Translations under genes and position numbers: made by a program | The notes under the pieces: generated by a model | Database searches by the model: none | What the model was told of the DNA's origin: nothing | The model's input: only the letters and a program-made list of their open reading frames with translations | Assembly (NCBI GenBank): GCA_965207165.1 | Contig: OZ242265.1 | Coordinates: 248,001-312,000, forward strand | Reading direction: 5' to 3' | Source: JAAXHV01 sp965207165 | GTDB lineage: Bacteria; Pseudomonadota; Gammaproteobacteria; Eutrophobiales; Eutrophobiaceae | Length of the DNA stretch: 64,000 nucleotides | Shown here: piece by piece, positions 41,940-50,188 of the stretch | Numbering within the stretch: position 1 is the stretch's first letter | Layout of the letters: the number at the start of each line of letters is the position of its first letter

Positions 41940-42578
41940 ATGTCTTGCCTGCATGTCTTTGACATGGACGGAACCTTGCTCAAGGGTTCCGCCTGCCTCG
42001 AGATATCGCGTACGGTCGGCGTACTGGGCGAGACGCTTGCAATCGAAGACATCTGGAGCAGGGGAGAGATCAGCGATAATGAGTTCTGGGTCAGGTGTCT
42101 GCCATTGTGGAAAGACCTGACGGACGAACAGATCGACCAGGCCTTCACGACGAGTCCATGGCTCAAAGGGGTACAGTCCGTATTCGACGATATCAACTCC
42201 CGGCAAGAAAAAAGTGTCGTTATTTCTCAATCCCCGTTATTTTTTGTGGAACGATTGCTTGCCTGGGGAGCAGACTTCGCATACGGCGCCCTGGTCACGC
42301 CGGGAAACTCCGCCGGCGCCGAACAATTGTTGACCAGCCGGGATAAATTGACTATCACGGACAAGCTGCTTTCTGACCTGGGCCTGAGTTACGACAATTG
42401 TATTGCCTACGGCGACTCAAATTCCGATCTTGAGTTGTTCAAGTCGCTTCCCAAGACAGTGGCCGTAAACGCGCGAGAACCAATCCGGGAACTTGCACGC
42501 GTATGCTACGAGGGGCCGAGCCTGTGGAACGGGTATTCTGCCGGACGTAAATTACTTGAAAACCGCGCCGATGGATAG
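41940..42578 (+). CDS. HAD-superfamily hydrolase (SerB-like phosphatase)
   Basis: The protein has 212 residues from the ATG at 41940. HAD motifs are complete: 'FDMDGTLLKGSA' (nucleophile and acid/base Asp), 'VVISQSPLFFVERLL' (Ser), Lys in 'KLTITDKLL' and 'YGDSNSDLELF'. It resembles phosphoserine phosphatase and related nucleotide or sugar phosphatases. A TTG start at 41871 would lengthen it by 23 residues; the ATG was chosen because motif I then starts at about residue 7. Next to nadV it might dephosphorylate a nucleotide or phosphoribosyl compound, but this is inferred from context. Confidence 0.85.
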   Translation: MSCLHVFDMDGTLLKGSACLEISRTVGVLGETLAIEDIWSRGEISDNEFWVRCLPLWKDLTDEQIDQAFTTSPWLKGVQSVFDDINSRQEKSVVISQSPLFFVERLLAWGADFAYGALVTPGNSAGAEQLLTSRDKLTITDKLLSDLGLSYDNCIAYGDSNSDLELFKSLPKTVAVNAREPIRELARVCYEGPSLWNGYSAGRKLLENRADG

Positions 42579-43062
42579 ACAGCCGGCCGGGAAGCAAATG
42601 AATGTGAATGAAGCAGCCATGAATAAAAGCCTCAATCCTCACCAGGTATCCGCAAGCGGGCAGGAAGCTGCAGGTAATGCGGACAGTTACCGCAAGACCC
42701 TGGAACTTTTCAGCGCGGCCTGGAGCAGGGGAGATGTGGACACTCTTCTCAGCCTGATGGCTGACGAGCCTGTTTACAAGGGATCTACCGGCGCCATGCC
42801 CGGAACGCTTTATAGAGGACGCGAGGAGGTAAGAACTGTTTTGCAGAAGATGGCAGGGGGAAATGCCGGTACCCATGTAGCGTCAGCGCCGGCGCCCCCA
42901 CCGGAAATGTATTTCTTTGCCAACCGCGCGCTGGTTTACTGGAACCTTATGCTGCCCGGCGCCGACGGCTCACCCCAACCCGTTGACGGCGTGGATATCA
43001 TAGAATTTACCGACGATGGGCGTATCGCGGTTAAAGACGCCTACAGAAAGTCATTTTCCTGA
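42571..43062 (+). CDS. SnoaL-like / NTF2-fold protein
   Basis: The protein has 163 residues from the ATG at 42571, which overlaps the HAD stop by 8 bp; starts at 42598 and 42619 are possible. The NTF2-like pattern is 'LELFSAAWSRGDVDTLLSLMADEPVY', 'GREEVRTVLQKMAGG' and the final 'IIEFTDDGRIAVKDAYRKS'. Such proteins are small-molecule isomerases, hydrolases or binding proteins; no catalytic residue can be picked with confidence. It ends the nadV operon. Confidence 0.75.
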   Translation: MDRQPAGKQMNVNEAAMNKSLNPHQVSASGQEAAGNADSYRKTLELFSAAWSRGDVDTLLSLMADEPVYKGSTGAMPGTLYRGREEVRTVLQKMAGGNAGTHVASAPAPPPEMYFFANRALVYWNLMLPGADGSPQPVDGVDIIEFTDDGRIAVKDAYRKSFS

Positions 43063-43089
43063 CGCGGCAACGATAACCATCACTATCCG

Positions 43090-44811
43090 TCAGGCCGCGT
43101 GTTCCTGCATCCAGCGGCGCTTCGCTTCATTTACCTCGTTTGTGTGAAACCGGGCAGTGTTGTTCGTCGGTTCCAGGGCTTCCTCATAGAAAAATTCAGG
43201 TAACTCGTCATCTATTTCGGTAAAACCGGCAGCCTTGTTGAACTCGTCTTCGTATTTCAGGGTCTGGCAACCCAGTTCGTGGAAGAAAGAGGAATCCAGT
43301 TCCGTGCCGACGGCGGCATTGATATGATCCACCATCATCTCAAGCTGGGCGTTGGTTACGGTTCCTCCGAACAGGCACAGGCCCAGAGAATCGGCGGCCG
43401 CACATTCGACCTGCAGTTCCATGCTGACCCCCATCAGTTCATCGAGATCCTTGCCTGCACACGCATAAGAAGGCGAGTTGCCTGTGGTGTGGTCCGCGCC
43501 CTGGGCCGTCACCATCATCGACAGCCCCGTTACCTCCACTACACGCGGATCATAAGCGCTGATGCCCTGTTTCTTGATAACCGGTGTACGCTGAACCTTG
43601 TAATGCTCGCCTACCCGTGCGGTACCCTGTGCCCAGAGCCTGCCCTGCTCGCTGCCGTCCGCTATTTCATTGAGGACTGACGTCAGGAACTTCACGTCGC
43701 CGAATTCCGCCAAACCGGCATCCAGCAGGACACCCATCATCGCGCCTGTCTCAATAGTGTCTACCCCGAGTGCGTTGGCGAGGTAATTCAGGCGGGCAAG
43801 GTCATCCGGGTCCTTGATGCCGCAGTTCGTCCCCATTAACCCCAGCGTTTCATATTCCACCGGCGAGACAATCTCGTTACCTTCTGCATCGGCATAAACG
43901 TTGCTGCATTCGATCATGCAACCGGGCATGCAGGCATGGGCCGTCTGCCCACCCCGTGACATGTTCTGTTCGCGGATGAATGTGCCGCCCATTTTCAGGG
44001 TTTCCTTGTCGGTATCCACCAGGCGTCCGGAAGTGAAATTGTTGACCGGTAAACCGCCTATGTGGTTCGTCAGGTCCGTAACCATCGCGGTGCCGTAGTC
44101 CTTGAAAGCCTTGACCAGATCGTCTTCGTTCAACATGTTGCCGTATTCCCTGATACCCCGGATCACCTTCTTCCGATCCTGGAACGTCGGTATCTTGTGG
44201 CGTTCGCAGACGATGGCCTTGACTTTTTTTGAGCCCATTACCGCGCCGACCCCGCCACGCGCGGCGATGCGTGTTGGACGCCGGTCCGTGTCACTCATCC
44301 CTATGCCGGCAATCAGGCCGCCGTACTCGCCCACGGGACCGCAAATCGCGAGGCTTACCTTGTTCCCGTACTTTTCATGGAGCAATCCGGCACAGGCAAA
44401 GTTATCCTTGCCCAGATAGGGTTGTGCGTCCTCGAATTGCACCGACCCGTCCTTGCGCAGGACTATCACTGTCCAGTCGCTTGCCGCCTGGTTGAGGGTG
44501 AAACCGGTTATCTCCAGTTGCCCCAGCGCCAGGCCGAATGAACCGCCGGCGTTGGATTCCTTGATGCCACCGGTGAGCGGGCTTTTACAGCCGACGCTGA
44601 TCCTGTTCGCGTTCGACCAGTTACTGCCTGCGAACGGGCCCACGGAAAATATCAGGGGATTATCGGGAGATAGCGGGTCTACATGTCCGACGTCCAAATC
44701 CACCAGTGTCTTCGCAATGAAATAACGTCCTGCCCGGGCGATATCTTCTCCGGTAAAGGTGTCTTCACGTACGGCTTTTTCGGCCAGGTCGATGTGCAAA
44801 TATCTGCGCAT
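43090..44811 (-). CDS. tungsten-dependent aldehyde:ferredoxin oxidoreductase family protein
   Basis: The 573-residue protein belongs to the AOR family, which oxidises aldehydes to acids (or reduces acids) with a tungsten bis-pyranopterin and a [4Fe-4S] cluster. The cluster ligands are Cys294, Cys298 and Cys302 in 'HACMPGCMIECSN' and Cys479 in 'SLGLCLFGG', matching the CxxxCxxxC...C family pattern. Other family segments are 'RISVGCKSPLTGG' and 'AARGGVGAVMGSKKVKAI'. It stands alone: no partner Fe-S or flavin subunit and no tungsten transporter are in the window. It converges with the nadV operon. Confidence 0.9.
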   Translation of the reverse strand: MRRYLHIDLAEKAVREDTFTGEDIARAGRYFIAKTLVDLDVGHVDPLSPDNPLIFSVGPFAGSNWSNANRISVGCKSPLTGGIKESNAGGSFGLALGQLEITGFTLNQAASDWTVIVLRKDGSVQFEDAQPYLGKDNFACAGLLHEKYGNKVSLAICGPVGEYGGLIAGIGMSDTDRRPTRIAARGGVGAVMGSKKVKAIVCERHKIPTFQDRKKVIRGIREYGNMLNEDDLVKAFKDYGTAMVTDLTNHIGGLPVNNFTSGRLVDTDKETLKMGGTFIREQNMSRGGQTAHACMPGCMIECSNVYADAEGNEIVSPVEYETLGLMGTNCGIKDPDDLARLNYLANALGVDTIETGAMMGVLLDAGLAEFGDVKFLTSVLNEIADGSEQGRLWAQGTARVGEHYKVQRTPVIKKQGISAYDPRVVEVTGLSMMVTAQGADHTTGNSPSYACAGKDLDELMGVSMELQVECAAADSLGLCLFGGTVTNAQLEMMVDHINAAVGTELDSSFFHELGCQTLKYEDEFNKAAGFTEIDDELPEFFYEEALEPTNNTARFHTNEVNEAKRRWMQEHAA

Positions 44812-44953
44812 TATCAGGTCTCCGTTTCAGAAATGGTTGGTAGCGATGATAATAAGTCCGGCTCACGCTGTAAAGTTGTTGTATTAAGGGCTTTATCAAA
44901 TTACTCCGATCTTCCGGGAGTCGCCGGGGCCTGAAAAACACCTGGAAAGAGTA

Positions 44954-47245
44954 CTAGATTGATGGATTGGCAGGACGGCACCGGGCGTCTCCCAGGATTG
45001 TTTCATATGCAGTTTTTTGGCTCTCCGGCAAGTATTCGGCCCTCTGCTGCAACACCTCCAGCAGAGGACAGGCCTGTTCCGGCCTCGGCGAACCGGAACG
45101 GATACGCACCCTGTTCAGCATACCTTCCCACCAGATATCAGATGTCGGTAATACCTTATCGGTAATGACGCCCCAGGCTCTATCGGCAGTAAAAGGGTCG
45201 CCGGTCAATTCGGCAGTGCGCGCCAGCAAGCGCCAGGCATCACCTGAACTCGGATGTTCCCGCGAGAAAGCCAGCGCCTTTTCGTGGGCTGCTTCCTGGT
45301 CATCTATGGAAAGAAAACTCTCTATGATGAGACGGTAAAACCTGCGATCGATATCAGGCAGCGTTGCTGCGGCCGGGTGTGCCAGCCGGGCCAGTTCCAG
45401 TCGTTGCCGTATATCTTTCCGTGCGGCAATCCAGGGGTATATCAGCTCCAGAGGAAGGTCCAGGCTGTTGCTCCCGTCCAGCGAATGCATCATTTCCGTC
45501 AGTTTGGACCAGTTGCCCAGCCGGTCATATAACCGGAGCCGCGACCACGACAAGGCATAATCGATGTTCGCATCACGCTCAGCCCCGATGATAAAGAAAC
45601 CCAGCGACCTGATCATTTCATCCGGATGTGCAGCGATCAGGTCTTCACGGTTTTCCTCTTCAACCTGTCCCAGGTTACCCAGGAACTCCAGTGAATTGAC
45701 CAGCTTGGCCGGCTCCGGTCCGGCAAGTGCGCGCATTTGCAACAGCAAGGCGATATTGCGAGGATTTCCCCTGTCTGCTCCGGGCAATTTCCTGAAAGCA
45801 TCCATACCTTGACGGGCCAGGTCAACGGCGTTTTCCGTTTGATCGGTTGTGACCCTGGCGCTGAATTCCCGCGCCAGGAAATGAAATGAAGTGCGTTCCA
45901 CCGAACCCGCAAATTCCGAAGTTGAGCGGATCTGGCGGAGTGTCTCCAGGGCAGCATCAGCGCTCTGCGAGGTTTGCGCAATGAGCAGGCGGGCCTGATC
46001 AGCCTCGGGGTCATCCGGATTTTTATCCACAAACCGTTGTGCTGCCGAGTGCAGGGGCTTGTGGCTGGTTTTATGGCTGTCTCTCAGGGCGAGCGCCAGG
46101 TGAACCGTGTAAAGCAGCTTTGCCGTTGCCCTGTCTATTTCAGCTGGCAGTCCTTTCCGGCGGTCGAGCTTCCCGAGAATTCCCAGCGCTGTCTGGTAAC
46201 TCCCGTCCCTGTAGGCGGCGAACGCCCAGCGGTAGCGAAAAACGTCAAGATTAATTCCCTGCTGCGGTATGACCTCCTTGAAAAACGCTTCATAATTCTG
46301 TACCGCTTTTTGATAATCATTATGGGTCAGGCGGAACTCTGCGGCAGCCAGGGAATTCCAGGGGCCAACGTCGGTAGCAGCGACTTGCTGGGCAAAAGCC
46401 ATCAGGTTTTCAACTAACGACTGGTCCATGTGACCGGCATTTACGAGTACCTGCAGGTGCTGCGCTACGGCATGATCAGGTTTTCCCTGCTCGCGGCTTT
46501 TCTGCAATATGGCGAATAATTCCCTGCGCAGCATTTGCGCCTGGTCGGCGTTAATGTCCTTGCCGACGGCGGCAGCAGTAACGTCTCCCAAACGCAGTTC
46601 CTGCAGCAGCAGTTCCATTGATATGGCATCTTTGACCGGTGAAGCCGGCAGCGCAGACACTGCTTCATCCAGTTTTCCGAAGATCTGCCGGGCGCGGGCA
46701 GTGTGGCCCAGTTCCAGGTCGACATAACCGATACCCAGCCATCCTCCATAAAAGAGTTGCGGCCGGAACAGTTGCAATGAAGCTGTCTGGAATCCCTTGC
46801 GTGCGCGCGCCAGAATACTTTCCCGGCCTGACAGGGATTGCCGGGCAATTTCAAGGTCAATCCATGCCGACCAGTAGATAAACGCAGCTTCGGCGAAACT
46901 CAGATCGTCCCACGCCTGCGAGCGGTAGAGACGCTCAAGAGCAGCCTCGCCCTGTCCTGTTTTACGTTCCGTAGCCGCCAGGATCTGCCCGGTCCGCGTT
47001 TCCATGGCCCCGAGAAGTTCCCGCAATGTTTCGAGTTCTTCCAGTCTCGGTGTCTTGCGCACCTCATCGATGACGGGACCCAGATCCCCAGCGATGCGGG
47101 CGACGCGAGATGCTTCCGGGACGGTCATGAGTTGTGCATGAAAGTCGCGCACGATTTCTATGAGATCCCTGTGATCATCGGCAGCCGCCGGCGTTACCGC
47201 GATTAATAAGGCTAGCATCCCGGCTGTCACCCGACCTGCTTTCAT
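44954..47245 (-). CDS. large periplasmic helical-repeat (TPR-like) protein
   Basis: The protein has 763 residues with a signal peptide (1-22, ending 'AVTPAAADD'). The mature part is almost entirely alpha-helical with repeats that look like tetratricopeptide units, for example 'SLAAAEFRLTHNDYQKAVQNYEAFFKE', read here as 'EFRLTHNDYQKAVQNYEAFF', and similar A/L/Y-patterned helix pairs throughout. No enzyme motif is visible. It is the last gene of the exbB-exbD-exbD-VWA operon (26 bp after the VWA gene) and is the likely periplasmic partner of the VWA protein. Confidence 0.8.
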   Translation of the reverse strand: MKAGRVTAGMLALLIAVTPAAADDHRDLIEIVRDFHAQLMTVPEASRVARIAGDLGPVIDEVRKTPRLEELETLRELLGAMETRTGQILAATERKTGQGEAALERLYRSQAWDDLSFAEAAFIYWSAWIDLEIARQSLSGRESILARARKGFQTASLQLFRPQLFYGGWLGIGYVDLELGHTARARQIFGKLDEAVSALPASPVKDAISMELLLQELRLGDVTAAAVGKDINADQAQMLRRELFAILQKSREQGKPDHAVAQHLQVLVNAGHMDQSLVENLMAFAQQVAATDVGPWNSLAAAEFRLTHNDYQKAVQNYEAFFKEVIPQQGINLDVFRYRWAFAAYRDGSYQTALGILGKLDRRKGLPAEIDRATAKLLYTVHLALALRDSHKTSHKPLHSAAQRFVDKNPDDPEADQARLLIAQTSQSADAALETLRQIRSTSEFAGSVERTSFHFLAREFSARVTTDQTENAVDLARQGMDAFRKLPGADRGNPRNIALLLQMRALAGPEPAKLVNSLEFLGNLGQVEEENREDLIAAHPDEMIRSLGFFIIGAERDANIDYALSWSRLRLYDRLGNWSKLTEMMHSLDGSNSLDLPLELIYPWIAARKDIRQRLELARLAHPAAATLPDIDRRFYRLIIESFLSIDDQEAAHEKALAFSREHPSSGDAWRLLARTAELTGDPFTADRAWGVITDKVLPTSDIWWEGMLNRVRIRSGSPRPEQACPLLEVLQQRAEYLPESQKTAYETILGDARCRPANPSI

Positions 47246-47271
47246 GGTTTTGTCACCATAGTGATGCGGCC

Positions 47272-48384
47272 CTATAACTCATCGAGTAACGCCTGCATCT
47301 CCGCAGCGAACTGATCCCCCATGATCAGTTTTACCAGGCGTTTGGTCAGTTTTATTTCGCCATCCAGTGTTGCAGCATCGCCCCCGCCCGCTTCACTGAT
47401 CCGCAGGAACTCCGGCATCGGCGCATTACGATACAGGTGACGCGGAAGCTCATGACCCAGCTTGGCTTCCAGCAGTTGGGGATTGGCCTGATCACTGACG
47501 TCAAGAGTGGATACGGTTCCACCGGAATGGTTGAACTGTTCAACCATCTGAATGACATTTCCAATACGTTGTTGTCCGGCAGGGGCGTCGCCCACCAGTA
47601 TAATGACCTTGCGTGCGCCAATCCGCCAACCGGAGAGCTTGATGGCATCGGCCAACCCGCTGTCAATTGCCTCTACCCGGTCGCCACCCCCATCCGCCTT
47701 CAGGTCAGAGAGAAATTTCTGGAGTTTTACCGTGCTGTACGTCAGCGCTTGCGCGCGGGTCAAAAATTCCGGGTCGTTGTTATCCCGGTAAGCAACTATC
47801 CCGAACCTGGCTACGGGCACCAGGGATCGCACAAAACGGGTAATGTCTTCAATGCGGGTTTTTACCTCGTCGATAACCCACCCCATCGAACCCGTCGCAT
47901 CGATGCAGAAAACAACATCCAGACCTGCCTCGCGCAAGCCGGCTATGTATGGTACGAAGCGGGCCGTTCCGTCTCCAAGACCGTTACCGGCGCCGGTCTT
48001 GAACCCGCCGTAACCACTGCCTTCACTGATCGAAACAAGAGCTAAACCCCGGGGGACGTCAATACCCTGAAAACCCTGACCCTGCGCCCTGAGGGCAAGG
48101 ATGGCATCAGGCGGAGGCGGTATTGCCGCCTTGGGCGCAATCAGGATATCCGGCGGCTCGAACTCCAGTTCCTGTTCAAATTCAAGCTGCTCTTCGGGGA
48201 CCACAGGTTGTCGGACCGGTGTTTCAGGTACCTGTTCGATAAGGATTTCCTGTTCGTTTTCAGGCGCTGGGGGTCCATCCGGCTCAATCCTCAGGCCTGT
48301 GTGCCATATCACCAGGGCGTGTATTATGGATGAGCATAGCAGCAGGGAGACCCAGGCAATCAAAATTTTAACCGGGCGCGACAT
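47272..48384 (-). CDS. TonB-like anchored von Willebrand factor A protein
   Basis: The protein has 370 residues. Residues 7-29 form one membrane anchor with Ser18-x3-His22, the spacing of the functional Ser16/His20 pair in the TonB anchor. Residues 33-100 are Pro/Glu-rich, like the TonB linker that spans the periplasm. Residues 150-330 form a VWA domain with the metal-ion-dependent adhesion site 'CIDATGSM' (Asp162-x-Thr-x-Ser166) and later 'VGDAPAG'. There is no TonB C-terminal domain. It lies directly after the two exbD genes (6 bp), so an ExbBD motor may drive a metal-binding adhesion domain. Confidence 0.82.
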   Translation of the reverse strand: MSRPVKILIAWVSLLLCSSIIHALVIWHTGLRIEPDGPPAPENEQEILIEQVPETPVRQPVVPEEQLEFEQELEFEPPDILIAPKAAIPPPPDAILALRAQGQGFQGIDVPRGLALVSISEGSGYGGFKTGAGNGLGDGTARFVPYIAGLREAGLDVVFCIDATGSMGWVIDEVKTRIEDITRFVRSLVPVARFGIVAYRDNNDPEFLTRAQALTYSTVKLQKFLSDLKADGGGDRVEAIDSGLADAIKLSGWRIGARKVIILVGDAPAGQQRIGNVIQMVEQFNHSGGTVSTLDVSDQANPQLLEAKLGHELPRHLYRNAPMPEFLRISEAGGGDAATLDGEIKLTKRLVKLIMGDQFAAEMQALLDEL

Positions 48385-48390
48385 GTCTTT

Positions 48391-48825
48391 CTAAGGGGCA
48401 TCAACCCGGCTTTGTGTAACCAGGGCGAAGCGGAAGGTGCCGGCTTGAGCCGCAGCGTTCATTATGTCCGAGATCACAAGCGCGTCCACATTGGCATCTG
48501 CATGAATCCTGAGTTTCCCGTTACCGGTGGTCCCGGCAAGTTCCGCCGTCAACCCGGTGATATCCATATTGCGGGATTCAAACCAGATGTTCCCGTTACG
48601 CTCCACGTTTACGACAGGAGTGTTTGCCTCTGTTCTGGTGCTCAGGGTGGATACAGGGAGGTCGATATCAAAGTCGGAATCCAGGTTCCCTGCCACCATA
48701 AAGTAGAGCAGCAGCAGGAATATTACGTTTATCATGGGGATCACATTCTCTTCCCGCTGCTTGCCGCTTCTTACGAAGCGATGTTGCGGAAGCCGGAAGT
48801 TGGAACGTTGCCTTGTCCTGCGCAC
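48391..48825 (-). CDS. ExbD/TolR-like protein with Asn at the proton-relay position
   Basis: The protein has 144 residues: a basic cytosolic start, one transmembrane helix, then a periplasmic ExbD domain. The membrane motif reads 'VIPMINVIFLLLLYFMV'; in ExbD and TolR the corresponding segment is xTPxIDVxFxLLxFFM, with an essential proton-carrying Asp. Here it is Asn33, encoded by AAC, which I checked in the DNA. The protein may be a non-conducting partner of the other ExbD. It is 18 bp after exbD1 and 6 bp before the VWA gene. Confidence 0.88.
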   Translation of the reverse strand: MRRTRQRSNFRLPQHRFVRSGKQREENVIPMINVIFLLLLYFMVAGNLDSDFDIDLPVSTLSTRTEANTPVVNVERNGNIWFESRNMDITGLTAELAGTTGNGKLRIHADANVDALVISDIMNAAAQAGTFRFALVTQSRVDAP

Positions 48826-48843
48826 CTGATGCCTGGACCTGTT

Positions 48844-49266
48844 TCAGTCGAATTGTTGGGCAGCGGTCATTGAGATACTGGAAATACCGTGGCGGTTGAA
48901 CAGATCCATTATGTCTACCGCACGTTGCAGTACCACCCCGGGGTCAACGCCAAGCACCACACGCGTATTGTCCGGAGAAATGATACCGGACGCGAACTTT
49001 TGCAGGGATTCGATATCGGTAGCTGTGCCGTTCAACCAGATGGTGCCGTTTTCATGTATTTCAACCGAAACCGTTTGCGTATCCGATACGGCGCCGGACG
49101 CGCCGCCAGCTTTGGCAAAATCAACAGTGTGCGGGCGGAAAAAATTTGTCTGCAGCATGAAAAAAACCAGCAGGATAAACACACAGTCTATGAGCGGGGT
49201 CAGCGACAAACGCCTGTTGCGCCGTTCGTACTTCAAAACAGGGAAAGTCCCCGGACCCGTGTGCAT
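48844..49266 (-). CDS. ExbD/TolR-like protein, canonical
   Basis: The protein has 140 residues with the classical 'LTPLIDCVFILLVFFML' transmembrane segment carrying Asp27, the proton-relay residue. The periplasmic part has 'VSVEIHENGTIWLNG' and a final helix typical of ExbD. Its ATG shares one base with the exbB stop (TAATG), so the pair is translationally coupled. Confidence 0.9.
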   Translation of the reverse strand: MHTGPGTFPVLKYERRNRRLSLTPLIDCVFILLVFFMLQTNFFRPHTVDFAKAGGASGAVSDTQTVSVEIHENGTIWLNGTATDIESLQKFASGIISPDNTRVVLGVDPGVVLQRAVDIMDLFNRHGISSISMTAAQQFD

Positions 49267-49907
49267 TACGAGGAAGAAACCGGCAGTGTCAGCGCCCGGC
49301 TGAATACGTCATTCACCTGGTTGGTGAGCACTTCCAGTTTTGACTCGAGCAATGTATGCAATATGGCAAAACAGATCGCTATGGAGAGCCCCACTGCCGT
49401 TGTCAGTAACGCCTCCCAGATGCCACCCGCCAGTGCAGCAGATTCCGCCGCTGAACCAGCGCTGCCCGCCAGGCCCCGGAACGCATCTATCATACCGAGA
49501 ACGGTACCCAGCAGCCCGAGCACGGGCGCGAGGGTATAAATCAATTCGAGTATCCTGAGGTTCCGCGCATACTCACGTATGAATTCCGATGAGCGCCGTA
49601 ATATTTCATCGTAGAGGTAATCGCCGTCCACCCTGGAATGCTGTTCCAGTACGAAACGCAGGTCACGTGCAATCGTCAGCGATGAACTGTTGATAATGAC
49701 AAGCGCGCTGTTTTGTTCTCCGCTGTGCCACTGTTCCACGGCCAGGTAAAGTCGCTTGAGTACGGGTTCACTTGCTTTTGAGAACTGTAGAAACTTCCGC
49801 AGGGTCAACGCCAGCCCGAATATGGAGGCAACGAGTAAAATCGCTACTATCGGCCCTCCCAGCGCAAGCAATGTTTGTATGTCTGTAAATATTTCCAGCA
49901 TGAGCAA
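49266..49907 (-). CDS. ExbB/TolQ-like proton channel subunit
   Basis: The protein has 213 residues with three transmembrane helices. The conserved 'YTLAPVLGLLGTVLGMIDAF' and 'GIWEALLTTAVGLSIAICFA' segments match TM2 and TM3 of ExbB, including the threonines lining the proton path. It is the stator subunit of a proton-driven motor with the ExbD proteins. It is the first gene of the operon; an operator-like palindrome lies 62 bp upstream. Confidence 0.93.
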   Translation of the reverse strand: MLMLEIFTDIQTLLALGGPIVAILLVASIFGLALTLRKFLQFSKASEPVLKRLYLAVEQWHSGEQNSALVIINSSSLTIARDLRFVLEQHSRVDGDYLYDEILRRSSEFIREYARNLRILELIYTLAPVLGLLGTVLGMIDAFRGLAGSAGSAAESAALAGGIWEALLTTAVGLSIAICFAILHTLLESKLEVLTNQVNDVFSRALTLPVSSS

Positions 49908-49968
49908 AGGGTTATTTGAGGTTGATATCTGCTGCAGGACCTCTATGGCAACACGCTTGATTTATTAC

Positions 49969-49982
49969 TAGAAACGATTCTA
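49969..49982. promoter_or_regulatory. operator-like palindrome upstream of the exbB operon
   Basis: TAGAAACGATTCTA is symmetric at 12 of 14 positions around CG. It begins with the same TAGAAACG as the LacI-operator candidate at 40364 but differs in the right arm, and it lies 62 bp before exbB. Control by the same LacI regulator is possible, not shown. Confidence 0.45.
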
Positions 49983-50013
49983 TACAAATATGCAAACCCT
50001 GTAAAATCCTCCT

Positions 50014-50175
50014 GAATTAAGAATTAAGAATTAAGAATTACGAATTACGAATTGGGGGGGTGCGTCACTGCGTGCCCCGAGCCGGCTTGCGGAAAACCTG
50101 CGCTTCAATGGTAAACAGCCGCGACTTTCATTCCTAATTCCTAATTCCTAATCCGTAATTCGTAATTCCTAATTC
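50014..50175. repeat. inverted pair of heptamer tandem arrays
   Basis: On the left, five and a half copies of a 7-bp unit (GAATTAA x3, then GAATTAC x2; 50014-50053) are followed by a 76-bp unique spacer (50054-50129), then on the right an inverted array of 6.5 units (ATTCCTA x3, ATCCGTA, ATTCGTA, ATTCCTA; 50130-50175). The arms can pair with a few mismatches into a long hairpin. It fills the gap between the exbB promoter and the nucleoside hydrolase stop. It is not a known IS; a MITE-like or expanded-repeat origin is possible. Confidence 0.8.
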
Positions 50176-50188
50176 TGCGTTGACGGAT

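Noticed and set aside
44954..49907. Zorya-type phage defence
   Set aside because: ExbB/ExbD-like proteins are present, but there is no ZorC/ZorD helicase or ZorE nuclease, and the other genes are periplasmic.
50014..50175. CRISPR array
   Set aside because: Units are 7 bp without spacers, and the two arrays are inverted relative to each other; no cas genes are nearby.
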